Below are positions 1 to 8,898 of a stretch of 64,000 nt of DNA, one piece after another. The stretch is from an uncultured Clostridia bacterium (lineage in GTDB: Bacteria; Bacillota; Clostridia; UMGS1883): contig CAKSFM010000002.1 of assembly GCA_934454525.1 (NCBI GenBank), forward strand, positions 104,858-168,857, read 5' to 3'. Numbering within the stretch: position 1 is the first letter of the stretch; every line of letters begins with the position of its first letter. Below the pieces are notes generated by a model. That model was given only the letters and a program-made list of their open reading frames with translations, ran no database searches and had not been told where the DNA came from. The position numbers were made by a program, and so were the translations under genes.

Positions 1-2389
1 CGCGCACAAGCTTTTCGTTAAGCAGCACGGCGTCCTCGTAGTTATAACCTTCCCATGTCATGAAACCTACAAGCACGTTTCTTCCGAGCGCGATTTCACC
101 GTTATCGGTTGCCGGACCGTCCGCAATAATCATGCCCTTTGTAACCTGTTCTCCGGCTTCAACTATCGGGCGCTGATTAATGCATGTACCCTGGTTTGAG
201 CGGAGGAACTTAAGAAGATGATATTTATGCCTTTCGCCGACCTCGTCCTTGATAACGATTTCATCGGCGCTTACCTTTTCAACAATACCGTCCTGTTTCG
301 AAAGAACAACAACGCCGCTGTCCTTTGCCGCCTTATACTCCATGCCCGTTCCGATAATCGGAGACTGCGGCTTGAGCAGCGGAACCGCCTGACGCTGCAT
401 GTTCGAACCCATGAGGGCGCGGTTTGCGTCATCGTTTTCAAGGAAAGGAATCATAGCCGTTGCAACGGACACAACCTGCTTGGGCGAAACGTCCATGTAG
501 TCAACGTTTTCAGCGGGAACTTCCATGATTTCCTCACGGAAACGCGCTGAAACCTTTTTCTGAGCAAAATGACCGTCCTCCGTCAGCGGAGCGTTTGCCT
601 GTGCAACAACATAGCGATCCTCCGTGTCGGCTGTCATATATTCAATCTCCGAGGTAACAAGACTGCTTCCGTCCGCGTCCTTTATTACCTTTCTGTACGG
701 AGCTTCGATAAATCCGTATTCGTTAATGCGCGCAAAAGTTGAAAGCGAGCTGATAAGACCGATGTTCGGACCTTCAGGCGTTTCAATCGGACACATTCTG
801 CCATAGTGCGTATAGTGAACGTCACGAACCTGGAAGCCTGCACGCTCACGCGAAAGACCGCCCGGTCCGAGAGCTGAAAGTCTTCTTTTATGAGTAAGCT
901 CTGCAAGCGGATTGTTCTGATCCATGAACTGCGAAAGCTGTGAAGACCCGAAAAATTCTTTTATTGTTGCAACAACGGGACGGATATTGATAAGCGACTG
1001 AGGCGTCACAATATCAAGCTCCTGAATACTCATACGCTCGCGCACACCGCGCTCCATGCGCGAAATACCGATGCGGAACTGGTTTTGCAGAAGCTCACCC
1101 ACACTGCGCAGACGGCGGTTGCCCAAATGGTCAATATCATCATCCTGACCGATTCCGTCAGCAAGATTGTTGCAGTAGTTTATGGAAGCGAACATATCGT
1201 CCGTTATAATATGTTTGGGAACAAGCTCGTCAACGCGCTGCTCCGCAAGGCGCTTGATTTCGTCAAGATCGCCGGCAGCTTCCTCAAGTATTTCGTCAAG
1301 CACACTCTTGCGCACCTTTTCATGCGTAACATCATAGAGATCAACGCCGGCATATTTGACGGGATCAACCATATTATTTGAGAATACAACCGTTTTCCTG
1401 TCTTCAACGGAAATAATAACTCTGTTCACTCCGGCATCCTCAGCCTTGCGCGCCGCGTCCTCGGTGATTCTTGTTCCGGCGGGAACAATTATTTCTCCCG
1501 TCTTTTCGTCAACAATGTCCGCGCCTGCAATCTGCCCCGTGATTCTTGCTGCAATGGCAAGCTTTTTATTGTACTTGTATCTGCCGACCTTTGCAAGATC
1601 ATAACGCTTTGCATCAAAAAACAGTCCGTTGATAAGAGAGCTTGCACTGTCATATGTCGGCGGTTCGCCCGGGCGCAGTTTGCGATATATCTCGAAAAGC
1701 GCTTCCTCACGGTTATGCGTCGTGTCTTTCTGGAATGTCTGGAGGATTCTTTCATCCTCTCCGAAAAGCTCAATTATCTGCGGTTCTGTTTCAAGACCCA
1801 TTGCCTTGAGAAGAACCGTAACCGGAAGCTTACGCGTTCTGTCAATACGAACGGAGAACACATCGTTTGAATCCGTTTCATATTCAAGCCATGCACCGCG
1901 GTTCGGAATAACGGTTGCATTTATGAGCTTTTTACCTACCTTATCATACTTCTGCTCATAATAGATACCGGGAGAACGAACAAGCTGCGTTACGATAACG
2001 CGCTCCGCTCCGTTGATGATGAACGTTCCCTGCTCTGTCATCAGCGGAAAATCTCCCATGAAGATTTCCTGTTCCTTAATCTCACCCGTTTCCTGATTGA
2101 TTAAACGAACCTGAACGCGGAGGGGAGCCGCATAATTGGTATCGCGCTCCTTGCACTCCTCAATGGAATACTTCGGCTGCTCGTCAAGTCTGTAATCTGT
2201 GAACTCAAGTATAAGATTTCCCGTATAGTCCGTAATAGGACTTACGTCGTGAAAAACCTCACGCAGTCCGTCCTTAATGAACCAGTCATAAGAACTCTTC
2301 TGCATATCGATAAGGTTCGGCATTTCCAGAACTTCATCAATTTTGGCAAAGGTCATTCTCTCATTTTTTCCTAATTTAATAGGCTTCAA
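1..2389 (-). CDS. rpoB: RNA polymerase subunit beta, N-terminal part (partial)
   Basis: Encodes about the first 796 residues of the catalytic beta subunit of RNA polymerase; the 3' part lies beyond the left edge. Reading leftward from 2389 gives MKPIKLGKNERMTFAKID, then a long stretch typical of the beta protrusion and lobe (SPITDYTGNL, GTFIINGAERV). The start is a TTG at 2389-2387, placed by an AGGTGA ribosome site at 2400-2395 five bases upstream; the next ATG, 11 codons in, has no such site. No ATG start exists upstream. It sits divergent from an Lrp-type regulator rather than directly behind rplL, and is read from a strong sigma-A promoter through a leader of about 260 bases. Identity is very sure; start fairly sure. 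Confidence 0.97.
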   Translation of the reverse strand, partial: MKPIKLGKNERMTFAKIDEVLEMPNLIDMQKSSYDWFIKDGLREVFHDVSPITDYTGNLILEFTDYRLDEQPKYSIEECKERDTNYAAPLRVQVRLINQETGEIKEQEIFMGDFPLMTEQGTFIINGAERVIVTQLVRSPGIYYEQKYDKVGKKLINATVIPNRGAWLEYETDSNDVFSVRIDRTRKLPVTVLLKAMGLETEPQIIELFGEDERILQTFQKDTTHNREEALFEIYRKLRPGEPPTYDSASSLINGLFFDAKRYDLAKVGRYKYNKKLAIAARITGQIAGADIVDEKTGEIIVPAGTRITEDAARKAEDAGVNRVIISVEDRKTVVFSNNMVDPVKYAGVDLYDVTHEKVRKSVLDEILEEAAGDLDEIKRLAEQRVDELVPKHIITDDMFASINYCNNLADGIGQDDDIDHLGNRRLRSVGELLQNQFRIGISRMERGVRERMSIQELDIVTPQSLINIRPVVATIKEFFGSSQLSQFMDQNNPLAELTHKRRLSALGPGGLSRERAGFQVRDVHYTHYGRMCPIETPEGPNIGLISSLSTFARINEYGFIEAPYRKVIKDADGSSLVTSEIEYMTADTEDRYVVAQANAPLTEDGHFAQKKVSARFREEIMEVPAENVDYMDVSPKQVVSVATAMIPFLENDDANRALMGSNMQRQAVPLLKPQSPIIGTGMEYKAAKDSGVVVLSKQDGIVEKVSADEIVIKDEVGERHKYHLLKFLRSNQGTCINQRPIVEAGEQVTKGMIIADGPATDNGEIALGRNVLVGFMTWEGYNYEDAVLLNEKLVR

Positions 2390-2658
2390 ACAAATCACCT
2401 CTAAATAATATTTTTCCGATAGACGAACAACGGTTTTCCATATTCCATATCCCTGTGTAGAATGCACTCGGAATACACCGCGGCGCAAAAAAGCGCCGTC
2501 ATCGCGGAAGGAGCGTAGAATGCACTGCCGACCGCAAAATATAAAGAACTGTTGTTAAATAGTACATATTTTCGCTGTCTGCACAGCTGATTTTTATGCA
2601 TTATGACGCATTTCCGTCAAAAATGCGCGCATAATACCGCAGCTTAATGCAGTGTAAT
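2390..2658 (-). promoter_or_regulatory. long structured 5' leader of rpoB
   Basis: Non-coding stretch between the rpoB promoter and start. It holds a GGCGC/GCGCC hairpin with an A/T-run loop around 2481-2498 and other G+C-rich inverted segments. I see no convincing gene in it: the 66-codon open frame at 2401-2601 has no family signature. The length suggests attenuation or autogenous control, which is inference. Confidence 0.45.
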
Positions 2659-2687
2659 ATCATATCACCTTTTGTCAAGCTTGTCAA
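2659..2687 (-). promoter_or_regulatory. sigma-A promoter for rpoB
   Basis: On the minus strand TTGACA (2687-2682), 17 bases, then TATGAT (2664-2659). Transcription would start near 2652, leaving a leader of about 260 nt before the rpoB TTG start. Confidence 0.8.
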
Positions 2688-2716
2688 GCGCCGCAGCACA
2701 AATATTTTTATTTTTT

Positions 2717-2746
2717 TTGCAAATAGGGGTAGATTTTTGTTATGAT
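2717..2746 (+). promoter_or_regulatory. promoter for the Lrp/aminotransferase pair
   Basis: TTGCAA at 2717-2722, 18-base spacer, TATGAT at 2741-2746, about 45 bases before the regulator start. An overlapping TATAAT lies at 2746-2751. Confidence 0.55.
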
Positions 2747-2793
2747 ATAATATATAATAGTAATTAATTTTTTATCAGACAGGAGAGATCGCT

Positions 2794-3276
2794 ATGAAAA
2801 ACGAGATACTTTCATTACTTGAACAGGACAGTCGGCTGAGCGCGTCTAAAATAGCCATTATGCTCGGTATAGACGAGCGCGAGGTTAAGGAAGCGATTCA
2901 TGAGCTTGAGGAGGAAAATGTTATCCTCGGCTATAAAACTCTTGTGAACTGGGAACTTGCCGGCAAGGACACAACCATTGCCAATATAGAGCTTAAGCTT
3001 ACTCCGCAGCACGGCGGCGGCTTTGACACAGTTGCCGAAAGAATATATAAATTTCCGCAGGTTAAATCGGTTATACTCATGTCCGGTTCATATGATTTGC
3101 TTGTAACGGTTGAGGGAAAAAGCCTTAAAGAGGTTGCAATGTTCGTTTCCGAACGGCTTGCGCCGATGGATTCCGTTGTATCAACCACAACGCATTTTGA
3201 GCTTAAGACATATAAGAAAGACGGAATAATATTTACTGAAAAAGAAGAGGACAACCGGGAGGTAATGACAATATGA
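2794..3276 (+). CDS. Lrp/AsnC-family transcriptional regulator
   Basis: A 160-residue protein with the two-part plan of feast/famine regulators: an N-terminal winged helix-turn-helix (residues about 1-60, beginning MKNEILSLLEQDSRLSA) and a C-terminal ligand-binding RAM domain with the LMSGSYDLLVTVEG strand pattern. Such proteins sense amino acids and act as oligomers on DNA. The start has an AGGAGAG ribosome site at 2781-2787. Its stop overlaps the start of the aminotransferase gene (ATATGATG), so the two are translationally coupled and probably one unit; in Clostridia this pairing usually regulates amino-acid metabolism. The effector is not visible from sequence. Confidence 0.9.
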   Translation: MKNEILSLLEQDSRLSASKIAIMLGIDEREVKEAIHELEEENVILGYKTLVNWELAGKDTTIANIELKLTPQHGGGFDTVAERIYKFPQVKSVILMSGSYDLLVTVEGKSLKEVAMFVSERLAPMDSVVSTTTHFELKTYKKDGIIFTEKEEDNREVMTI

Positions 3277-4451
3277 TGGATTATGACAAGCTTATTTCGG
3301 AGCACATAAGAGTGCTTCCCCCTTCGGGTATAAGAAAATTTTTCGATATAGTATCCGAAATGAAGGATGCAATATCGCTCGGCGTCGGCGAACCTGACTT
3401 TGTAACGCCGTGGACAGTGCGTGAAGCAGGAATATACTCGCTCGAAAAAGGACGCACACATTACAGTGCAAATGCCGGCATTATGGAGCTTCGCCAGGAA
3501 ATCAGCGCGTATCTTTCACGCAAATACGGACTTGAATACGATGCAAAGACCGAAACGCTTGTCACCGTCGGCGGAAGCGAAGCAATTGATTTGCTTTTCC
3601 GCGCAGTAATAAAGGAGGGTGATGAGGTTCTTGTTCCCGAGCCGAGCTTTGTGTGCTACAAGCCGTGCGCCGTTATGGCAGGCGGCACTGCCGTTCCGAT
3701 TCCGACAAGCGAAGAGGACGATTTCCGCCTGACTGCCGATATGCTCGAATCGAAAATAACCGAGCGTTCAAAGCTGCTTGTTCTCCCCTATCCGAATAAT
3801 CCCACGGGCGCTATCATGAAACGTGAGGATCTTGAGGAGATTGCGCGTGTTGTTGAAAAGCACAACCTTTTTGTTCTTTCTGATGAAATTTACAGCGAGC
3901 TTACATATGACGGAAAGCACGTTTCGTTTGCATCGATAGATGGTATGCGCGAAAGAACCGTCACCGTAAACGGCTTTTCAAAGGCATTTGCAATGACGGG
4001 CTGGCGGCTCGGCTATGCCTGCGGACCTGCCCCCGTCATTAAGGCGATGACAAAAATTCATCAGTACGGAATTATGTGCGCACCGACAACCAGTCAGTAC
4101 GCCGCGATTGAAGCTATGCGCAGCTGCGATGACGAGGTTGAGTATATGCGCAACGAATATAATCACCGCCGCAGAATCATGGTAAATGCATTCCGCGAAA
4201 TGGGTCTTTCATGCTTCGAACCGCTTGGCGCATTTTATGTTTTTCCGAATATATCATCCACCGGCTTGTCGAGCGAGGAATTTGCAACTCAGCTTCTGTA
4301 CGAAGAAAAGGTTGCCGTTGTTCCGGGAACCGCATTCGGTGACAGCGGAGAAGGTTTTATAAGATGCAGCTATGCCTATAGCATTAAAAGCATTGAAAAG
4401 GCGCTTGAAAGAATTGCAAAGTTTGTCGAAAGACGTACGAAAAAAGATTAA
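3273..4451 (+). CDS. class I/II pyridoxal-phosphate aminotransferase
   Basis: 392-residue aspartate-aminotransferase-fold enzyme transferring amino groups between an amino acid and a 2-oxo acid in the cytosol. Visible marks are the substrate-loop LGVGEPDF near residue 38, the PYPNNPTGA segment near 170, the SDEIYSEL strand near 205 carrying the PLP-binding Asp/Tyr, and the Schiff-base lysine in NGFSKAFAMTGWRLGY near 235. Two adjacent ATGs (3273, 3276) overlap the stop of the Lrp gene; either may start. The order Lrp-aminotransferase is common in Clostridia, but the exact amino acid cannot be read from sequence. A terminator follows. Confidence 0.93.
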   Translation: MMDYDKLISEHIRVLPPSGIRKFFDIVSEMKDAISLGVGEPDFVTPWTVREAGIYSLEKGRTHYSANAGIMELRQEISAYLSRKYGLEYDAKTETLVTVGGSEAIDLLFRAVIKEGDEVLVPEPSFVCYKPCAVMAGGTAVPIPTSEEDDFRLTADMLESKITERSKLLVLPYPNNPTGAIMKREDLEEIARVVEKHNLFVLSDEIYSELTYDGKHVSFASIDGMRERTVTVNGFSKAFAMTGWRLGYACGPAPVIKAMTKIHQYGIMCAPTTSQYAAIEAMRSCDDEVEYMRNEYNHRRRIMVNAFREMGLSCFEPLGAFYVFPNISSTGLSSEEFATQLLYEEKVAVVPGTAFGDSGEGFIRCSYAYSIKSIEKALERIAKFVERRTKKD

Positions 4452-4458
4452 TTTAAAT

Positions 4459-4505
4459 GGGGTTGCAGCAAAACGGAAGTGTATTTTGCCGCAACCCCTC
4501 TTTTG
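4459..4505 (+). terminator. rho-independent terminator after the aminotransferase
   Basis: GGGGTTG at 4459-4465 pairs with CAACCCC at 4492-4498, extended by AAAA/TTTT and followed by a T-rich tail. Confidence 0.8.
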
Positions 4506-4597
4506 GTAACATTTTTGTTACAAATTACCTTTACATGTTGTATTTTACCTGCAACCGATGTAAAATTAATCTGATATGGTGTGAGGAGGCGGTGTTT

Positions 4598-5857
4598 ATG
4601 AAATTACCGTGGGAGAAAAAATATATTTGTTACGGAATCGTGGCATTCTGCGTTGTGGCGGCAGGAATTGCGCTCTATATGCTTATTCATAAGTGGGAAA
4701 CGGTCGGCGGCGTGATTTCTCTTATATTTAAAAGTCTGCGCCCGATAACATACGGTCTGCTTTTCGCATATATTCTGAATCCGCTTATGCGGACAATCGA
4801 AAACCATCTGGTTTCTCCGGCATTCGCAAAAATGCTGAAAAACAACAGGCCGCGTGCAGAGTCGTTTTCACGTGCGTCATCGATTTTTCTCACTTGGGGT
4901 ATAACAATCACCGCATTGCTCATATTGGCTGAACTGGTTATTCCCGAGCTTTATTCAAGCATTGAATCTCTTGTGATAAGTTTGCCGGGGTACGCAAATC
5001 ATCTTGTTGAGCTGATCGGCGAGCTTTTGAAGAAAAATCCCGATGTACAGGAATTTCTCATGAATTCAATTAAAGGCTTCACCACCGACATAACAGTCAT
5101 TGCGGACAAGCTGAAAAATTTAATTCCAAACATAAACACCCTTATAACCGGTGTTTCTTCAAGCGTTATGGATATTGTAAGAATGCTTTTGAACATATTA
5201 ATCGGAGTAATCGTATCCATTTATGTTCTCAAGGATAAAGAAAAGCTTGCCGCTCAGAGCAAACGCCTTTTGTACAGCCTCTGCTCTGTCAAAAAGGCAA
5301 ACAGCGTGATTGCGGTAACGCGGCTCACAAACGACAAGTTCGGCAACTTTATAACCGGAAAAATATTCGACTCAATTATAATCGGTGTCCTCTGCTTCAT
5401 CATCCTGTCAATTTTCCGTATTCCTTATACGGCGCTCGTCAGCGTTGTTGTCGGAGTTACGAATGTTATCCCTTTCTTCGGACCGTTCATCGGTGCTGTT
5501 CCGAGTGCGCTTCTTATTCTGCTTGCCGAGCCGATAAAGTGTCTCACATTTGTAATAATCATCATTGCATTGCAGCAGTTTGACGGAAATATTCTCGGAC
5601 CGAAAATTCTCGGCAGCTCAACCGGAGTTTCAAGCTTTTGGGTTATGTTTTCAATCCTCGTCGGAAGCGGACTGTTCGGCTTTTGGGGAATGCTTTGCGG
5701 AGTGCCCGTGTTCGCGGTTATATACGCAATTGTGAGCGAATCCTGCCGCTGTTCGCTTGAAGATCGCGGACTTGACTATTCCACCGAGGATTTTAAAAAT
5801 ATTGACCATTTAAGCGATAAAACCGAAAAACCGATTTACTACAAGGAAAATAACTGA
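4598..5857 (+). CDS. AI-2E family transporter, copy 1
   Basis: 419-residue polytopic membrane protein of the AI-2E/TqsA-like exporter family (PF01594). Hydrophobic segments occur at about residues 10-30, 38-60, 80-105 and several in the C-terminal half, where the family's VTNVIPFFGPFIGA motif is clear. The open frame extends further upstream (4457), but the GAGGAGGC ribosome site at 4583-4590 sets the start at 4598, and the extra codons run through the preceding terminator region. The gene is followed after 54 bases by a paralogue whose first 746 bases are nearly identical. The substrate is unknown; members export diverse small molecules or act as ion antiporters. Confidence 0.9.
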   Translation: MKLPWEKKYICYGIVAFCVVAAGIALYMLIHKWETVGGVISLIFKSLRPITYGLLFAYILNPLMRTIENHLVSPAFAKMLKNNRPRAESFSRASSIFLTWGITITALLILAELVIPELYSSIESLVISLPGYANHLVELIGELLKKNPDVQEFLMNSIKGFTTDITVIADKLKNLIPNINTLITGVSSSVMDIVRMLLNILIGVIVSIYVLKDKEKLAAQSKRLLYSLCSVKKANSVIAVTRLTNDKFGNFITGKIFDSIIIGVLCFIILSIFRIPYTALVSVVVGVTNVIPFFGPFIGAVPSALLILLAEPIKCLTFVIIIIALQQFDGNILGPKILGSSTGVSSFWVMFSILVGSGLFGFWGMLCGVPVFAVIYAIVSESCRCSLEDRGLDYSTEDFKNIDHLSDKTEKPIYYKENN

Positions 5858-5911
5858 TCAGAACGAAAGTGACCCGAACATACGGCATAGATTCTTAAGG
5901 AGACAGAACTT

Positions 5912-7162
5912 ATGAAATTACCGTGGGAGAAAAAATATATTTGCTGCGGAATCGTGGCATTCTGCGTTGTGGCGGCAGGAATTGCGCTCTATATGCTTAT
6001 TCATAAGTGGGAAACGGTCGGCGGCGTGATTTCTCTTATATTTAAAAGTCTGCGCCCGATAACATACGGTCTGCTTTTCGCATATATTCTGAATCCGCTT
6101 ATGCGGACAATCGAAAACCATCTGGTTTCTCCGGCATTCGCAAAAATGCTGAAAAACAACAGGCCGCGTGCAGAGTCGTTTTCACGTGCGTCATCGATTT
6201 TTCTCACTTGGGGTATAACAATCACCGCATTGCTCATATTGGCTGAACTGGTTATTCCCGAGCTTTATTCAAGCATTGAATCTCTTGTGATAAGTTTGCC
6301 GGGGTACGCAAATCATCTTGTTGAGCTGATCGGCGAGCTTTTGAAGAAAAATCCCGATGTACAGGAATTTCTCATGAATTCAATTAAAGGCTTCACCACC
6401 GACATAACAGTCATTGCGGACAAGCTGAAAAATTTAATTCCAAACATAAACACCCTTATAACCGGTGTTTCTTCAAGCGTTATGGATATTGTAAGAATGC
6501 TTTTGAACATATTAATCGGAGTAATCGTATCCATTTATGTTCTCAAGGATAAAGAAAAGCTTGCCGCTCAGAGCAAACGCCTTTTGTACAGCCTCTGCTC
6601 TGTCAAAAAGGCAAACAGCGTGATTGCGGTAACGCGGCTCACAAACGACAAGTTCGGGCGCTTCATCACGGGAACAATATTTGATTCAATAACAGTCAGC
6701 GTTCTCTGTTTTATTATACTGACAGTATTCCGGATTCCGTACACAGCGCTCGTCAGTGTTATTATCGGAGTTACAAATGTAATTCCCTTTTTCGGACCGT
6801 TCATTGGCTCAATTCCGAGCGCGCTTCTTATTCTGCTTGCAGAACCGATAAAGGGACTTACTTTTATAATAATTATCACAGCATTGCAGCAGTTCGACGG
6901 AAATATTCTCAGTCCGAGGATTATCGGAAGTTCAACCGGGGTTTCAAGCTTTTGGGTTATGTTTTCAATCCTTGTCGGAAGCGGACTGTTCGGCTTTTGG
7001 GGAATACTTTGCGGAGTACCCGTGTTCGCGGTTATATATGCAATCGTAAGCAAGTTCTGCCGCCGCTCGCTTGAAGCTCGCGGACTTGACTATTCCACCG
7101 AGGATTTTAAAAATATTGACCATTTTGATGATAAAACAGAGAAACCGATTTACTATAATTAA
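5912..7162 (+). CDS. AI-2E family transporter, copy 2 (tandem paralogue)
   Basis: 416-residue paralogue of the preceding gene with the same membrane layout and VTNVIPFFGPFIGS motif. From its ATG the first 746 bases match copy 1 with two substitutions that I can see, both in codons 12-13 (TGTTAC versus TGCTGC). After position 6657 the two genes diverge clearly, then share short near-identical blocks near the 3' end. The start has AAGGAG at 5898-5903. The upstream flanks are unrelated, so the match begins right at the ATG. This mosaic pattern suggests gene conversion or a recent partial duplication; a metagenome-assembly error is another possibility. Confidence 0.9.
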   Translation: MKLPWEKKYICCGIVAFCVVAAGIALYMLIHKWETVGGVISLIFKSLRPITYGLLFAYILNPLMRTIENHLVSPAFAKMLKNNRPRAESFSRASSIFLTWGITITALLILAELVIPELYSSIESLVISLPGYANHLVELIGELLKKNPDVQEFLMNSIKGFTTDITVIADKLKNLIPNINTLITGVSSSVMDIVRMLLNILIGVIVSIYVLKDKEKLAAQSKRLLYSLCSVKKANSVIAVTRLTNDKFGRFITGTIFDSITVSVLCFIILTVFRIPYTALVSVIIGVTNVIPFFGPFIGSIPSALLILLAEPIKGLTFIIIITALQQFDGNILSPRIIGSSTGVSSFWVMFSILVGSGLFGFWGILCGVPVFAVIYAIVSKFCRRSLEARGLDYSTEDFKNIDHFDDKTEKPIYYN

Positions 7163-7178
7163 AACGGAGGTGTTTTAA

Positions 7179-7628
7179 ATGCAGGAGCTTTTGTCAAAGG
7201 TTCTTACCTATGTGTTTGTTATAATTATCTACCTTTTTATTTATGCTATTATCAGAATGATTTTTCTTGACATCCGAACGATGTACAGGAAAAAATCCGG
7301 CGGCTTTGCCGATGCATACTTAAAGCTCATCAATCTGCGCCATGACCTTGACTTTCCGGTTGAGGAAAGCTATGAAATTGAAAACAGCGAGGTTATCGGG
7401 CGCGGCAAAAAATGCGATATTTCGATTGGCGATAAGTATCTCTCATCAAAAAACAGCCGCATATTCAAATCCTCCGGCAAGTTCTATATTGAGGATCTTG
7501 ACAGCACAAACGGCACTTTTCTCAACGGAGAGGAGCTTACCGATAAGGCGGTTGAACTTCTTGACGGAGACAAAATTTCATTGGGAAGGCTGAATTTTCT
7601 TTTCGTTCTTCCGGAAAAGAGTGAGTGA
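7179..7628 (+). CDS. FHA-domain membrane protein
   Basis: 149-residue protein with one N-terminal membrane helix (about residues 7-29) and a C-terminal forkhead-associated domain carrying the phosphothreonine-binding signature GRGKKCDISI, SSKNSRIF and DSTNGTFLNG. FHA domains read phosphothreonine marks laid by PASTA kinases. A strong GGAGGTG ribosome site precedes the ATG. It overlaps the next gene, an FtsW/RodA-type flippase or polymerase, and a penicillin-binding protein follows, the same order as fhaB-rodA-pbpA of actinobacteria. A role in phospho-dependent control of wall synthesis is therefore likely. Confidence 0.88.
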   Translation: MQELLSKVLTYVFVIIIYLFIYAIIRMIFLDIRTMYRKKSGGFADAYLKLINLRHDLDFPVEESYEIENSEVIGRGKKCDISIGDKYLSSKNSRIFKSSGKFYIEDLDSTNGTFLNGEELTDKAVELLDGDKISLGRLNFLFVLPEKSE

Positions 7629-7629
7629 C

Positions 7630-8898
7630 ATGGAAAAAAGAATTCGAAGTGTGCGCCCGCTTTTTTATCTCGTTCTGATAAACCTTCTCGGCATGGCGCT
7701 TATAATGCTTGAAGAAAAAAAACTCGACCAAAATACTGTTATGCTTTGCGCCATTCTCTGTGTACTGAGCATAGTTGTTTATATTATAATCGGACTTGCC
7801 GCACTCGGCGACGGATACCTGTTTGTCATAATATCAATGCTGTCGTCAATCGGCGTAATTATGCAGATGCGGATTGACGAAACCAATGGCATGCGGCAGA
7901 TGAAGCTTTATCTTGTCGGCGTTCTGTGTTTTTTCGCGGCTGTGCTCGTTTACCGTGCGTTTCACAAATACTGGAACAGGCTCACGCTTGTGTACTTCTC
8001 CGTTTCTGCTGCGCTTTTTGCGCTGACCGCCCTATTCGGCAAGGTGCGCTTCGGTTCAAAAAACTGGATTGTTATCGGCGGAATCTCCGTTCAGCCGAGT
8101 GAGTTTATAAGAATTCTGTATGTTATGTCGCTCGCCGCGGTGTTTACAAACTGTGCAAAATCTGCTTCCGAAGACGCCTCTCCCTCTGATGAAAGGCGCG
8201 GCAGGCGAATCAGGCTCATCGCAGCAAGTGCAATCGCATATATAAACTCCGGTTTTCTTCTTCTGCAGCGCGAATGGGGAATTTCAGTGCTGTTCTTCAT
8301 AATATTTTTCGCATTTCTTTATATCTATGGAAACAGCCGGCTCTTCCTCGTATTTAATGCTCTTGCCGCAGGAGCTGCCGGCTATGTCGGGGTTAAATAC
8401 ATGAGTCATATTCAGGTGCGCGTTGCAACATGGCTTGACCCATTTGCCGATGTAAACGGAAAGGGATATCAGCTGGCGCAGTCGCTTTTCGCAATCGGAA
8501 CGGGCGGCTTTTCAGGCAGCGGAATCGGTAACGGAAGTCCGTATCTGATTCCGGTTGTAAGCTCCGACTTTATTTTTTCCGCTATATGTGAGGAAATGGG
8601 AGTTCTCGGCGGAATTGCCGTGCTGATGCTTTATTTTGTACTTGTTTACAGAGGATTTAAGATTGCGCTTTCCTGTACAAACGCATTTAATAAGGCTGTC
8701 AGTATGGGACTGAGCGTTATGCTCGGGGTGCAGACGTTTATAATTGTCGGCGGTGTAATCAGGCTCATCCCCCTCACAGGCATAACTCTTCCGTTCATCA
8801 GCTACGGCGGAAGCAGCATGGTGACAACGTTTGCGGCGCTCGGCATACTTCAGGCTATCAGCGGAATGAAGGGAGAGGTTACGGATGAAATCGAATAA
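7630..8898 (+). CDS. FtsW/RodA/SpoVE-family peptidoglycan polymerase
   Basis: 422-residue SEDS protein with about ten membrane helices. Family marks include WIVIGGISVQPSEFIR near residue 150, the catalytic-loop region around WLDPFAD..GYQLAQSLFAIGTGGFSGSG near 270-300, and the C-terminal GITLPFISYGGSS motif. SEDS proteins polymerise lipid II into glycan strands with a class B penicillin-binding protein, which is encoded next. Start choice: GTG at 7621 is open but sits too close to the GGAAAAG site, so ATG at 7630 is preferred. The gene overlaps the FHA gene upstream if the GTG is used, and overlaps the transpeptidase gene by 14 bases. Whether it serves elongation, division or spore cortex is not decidable. 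Confidence 0.92.
   Translation: MEKRIRSVRPLFYLVLINLLGMALIMLEEKKLDQNTVMLCAILCVLSIVVYIIIGLAALGDGYLFVIISMLSSIGVIMQMRIDETNGMRQMKLYLVGVLCFFAAVLVYRAFHKYWNRLTLVYFSVSAALFALTALFGKVRFGSKNWIVIGGISVQPSEFIRILYVMSLAAVFTNCAKSASEDASPSDERRGRRIRLIAASAIAYINSGFLLLQREWGISVLFFIIFFAFLYIYGNSRLFLVFNALAAGAAGYVGVKYMSHIQVRVATWLDPFADVNGKGYQLAQSLFAIGTGGFSGSGIGNGSPYLIPVVSSDFIFSAICEEMGVLGGIAVLMLYFVLVYRGFKIALSCTNAFNKAVSMGLSVMLGVQTFIIVGGVIRLIPLTGITLPFISYGGSSMVTTFAALGILQAISGMKGEVTDEIE

Noticed and set aside
2401..2601. 66-codon minus-strand frame upstream of rpoB
   Set aside because: No domain signature or ribosome site, and it lies in the rpoB leader.
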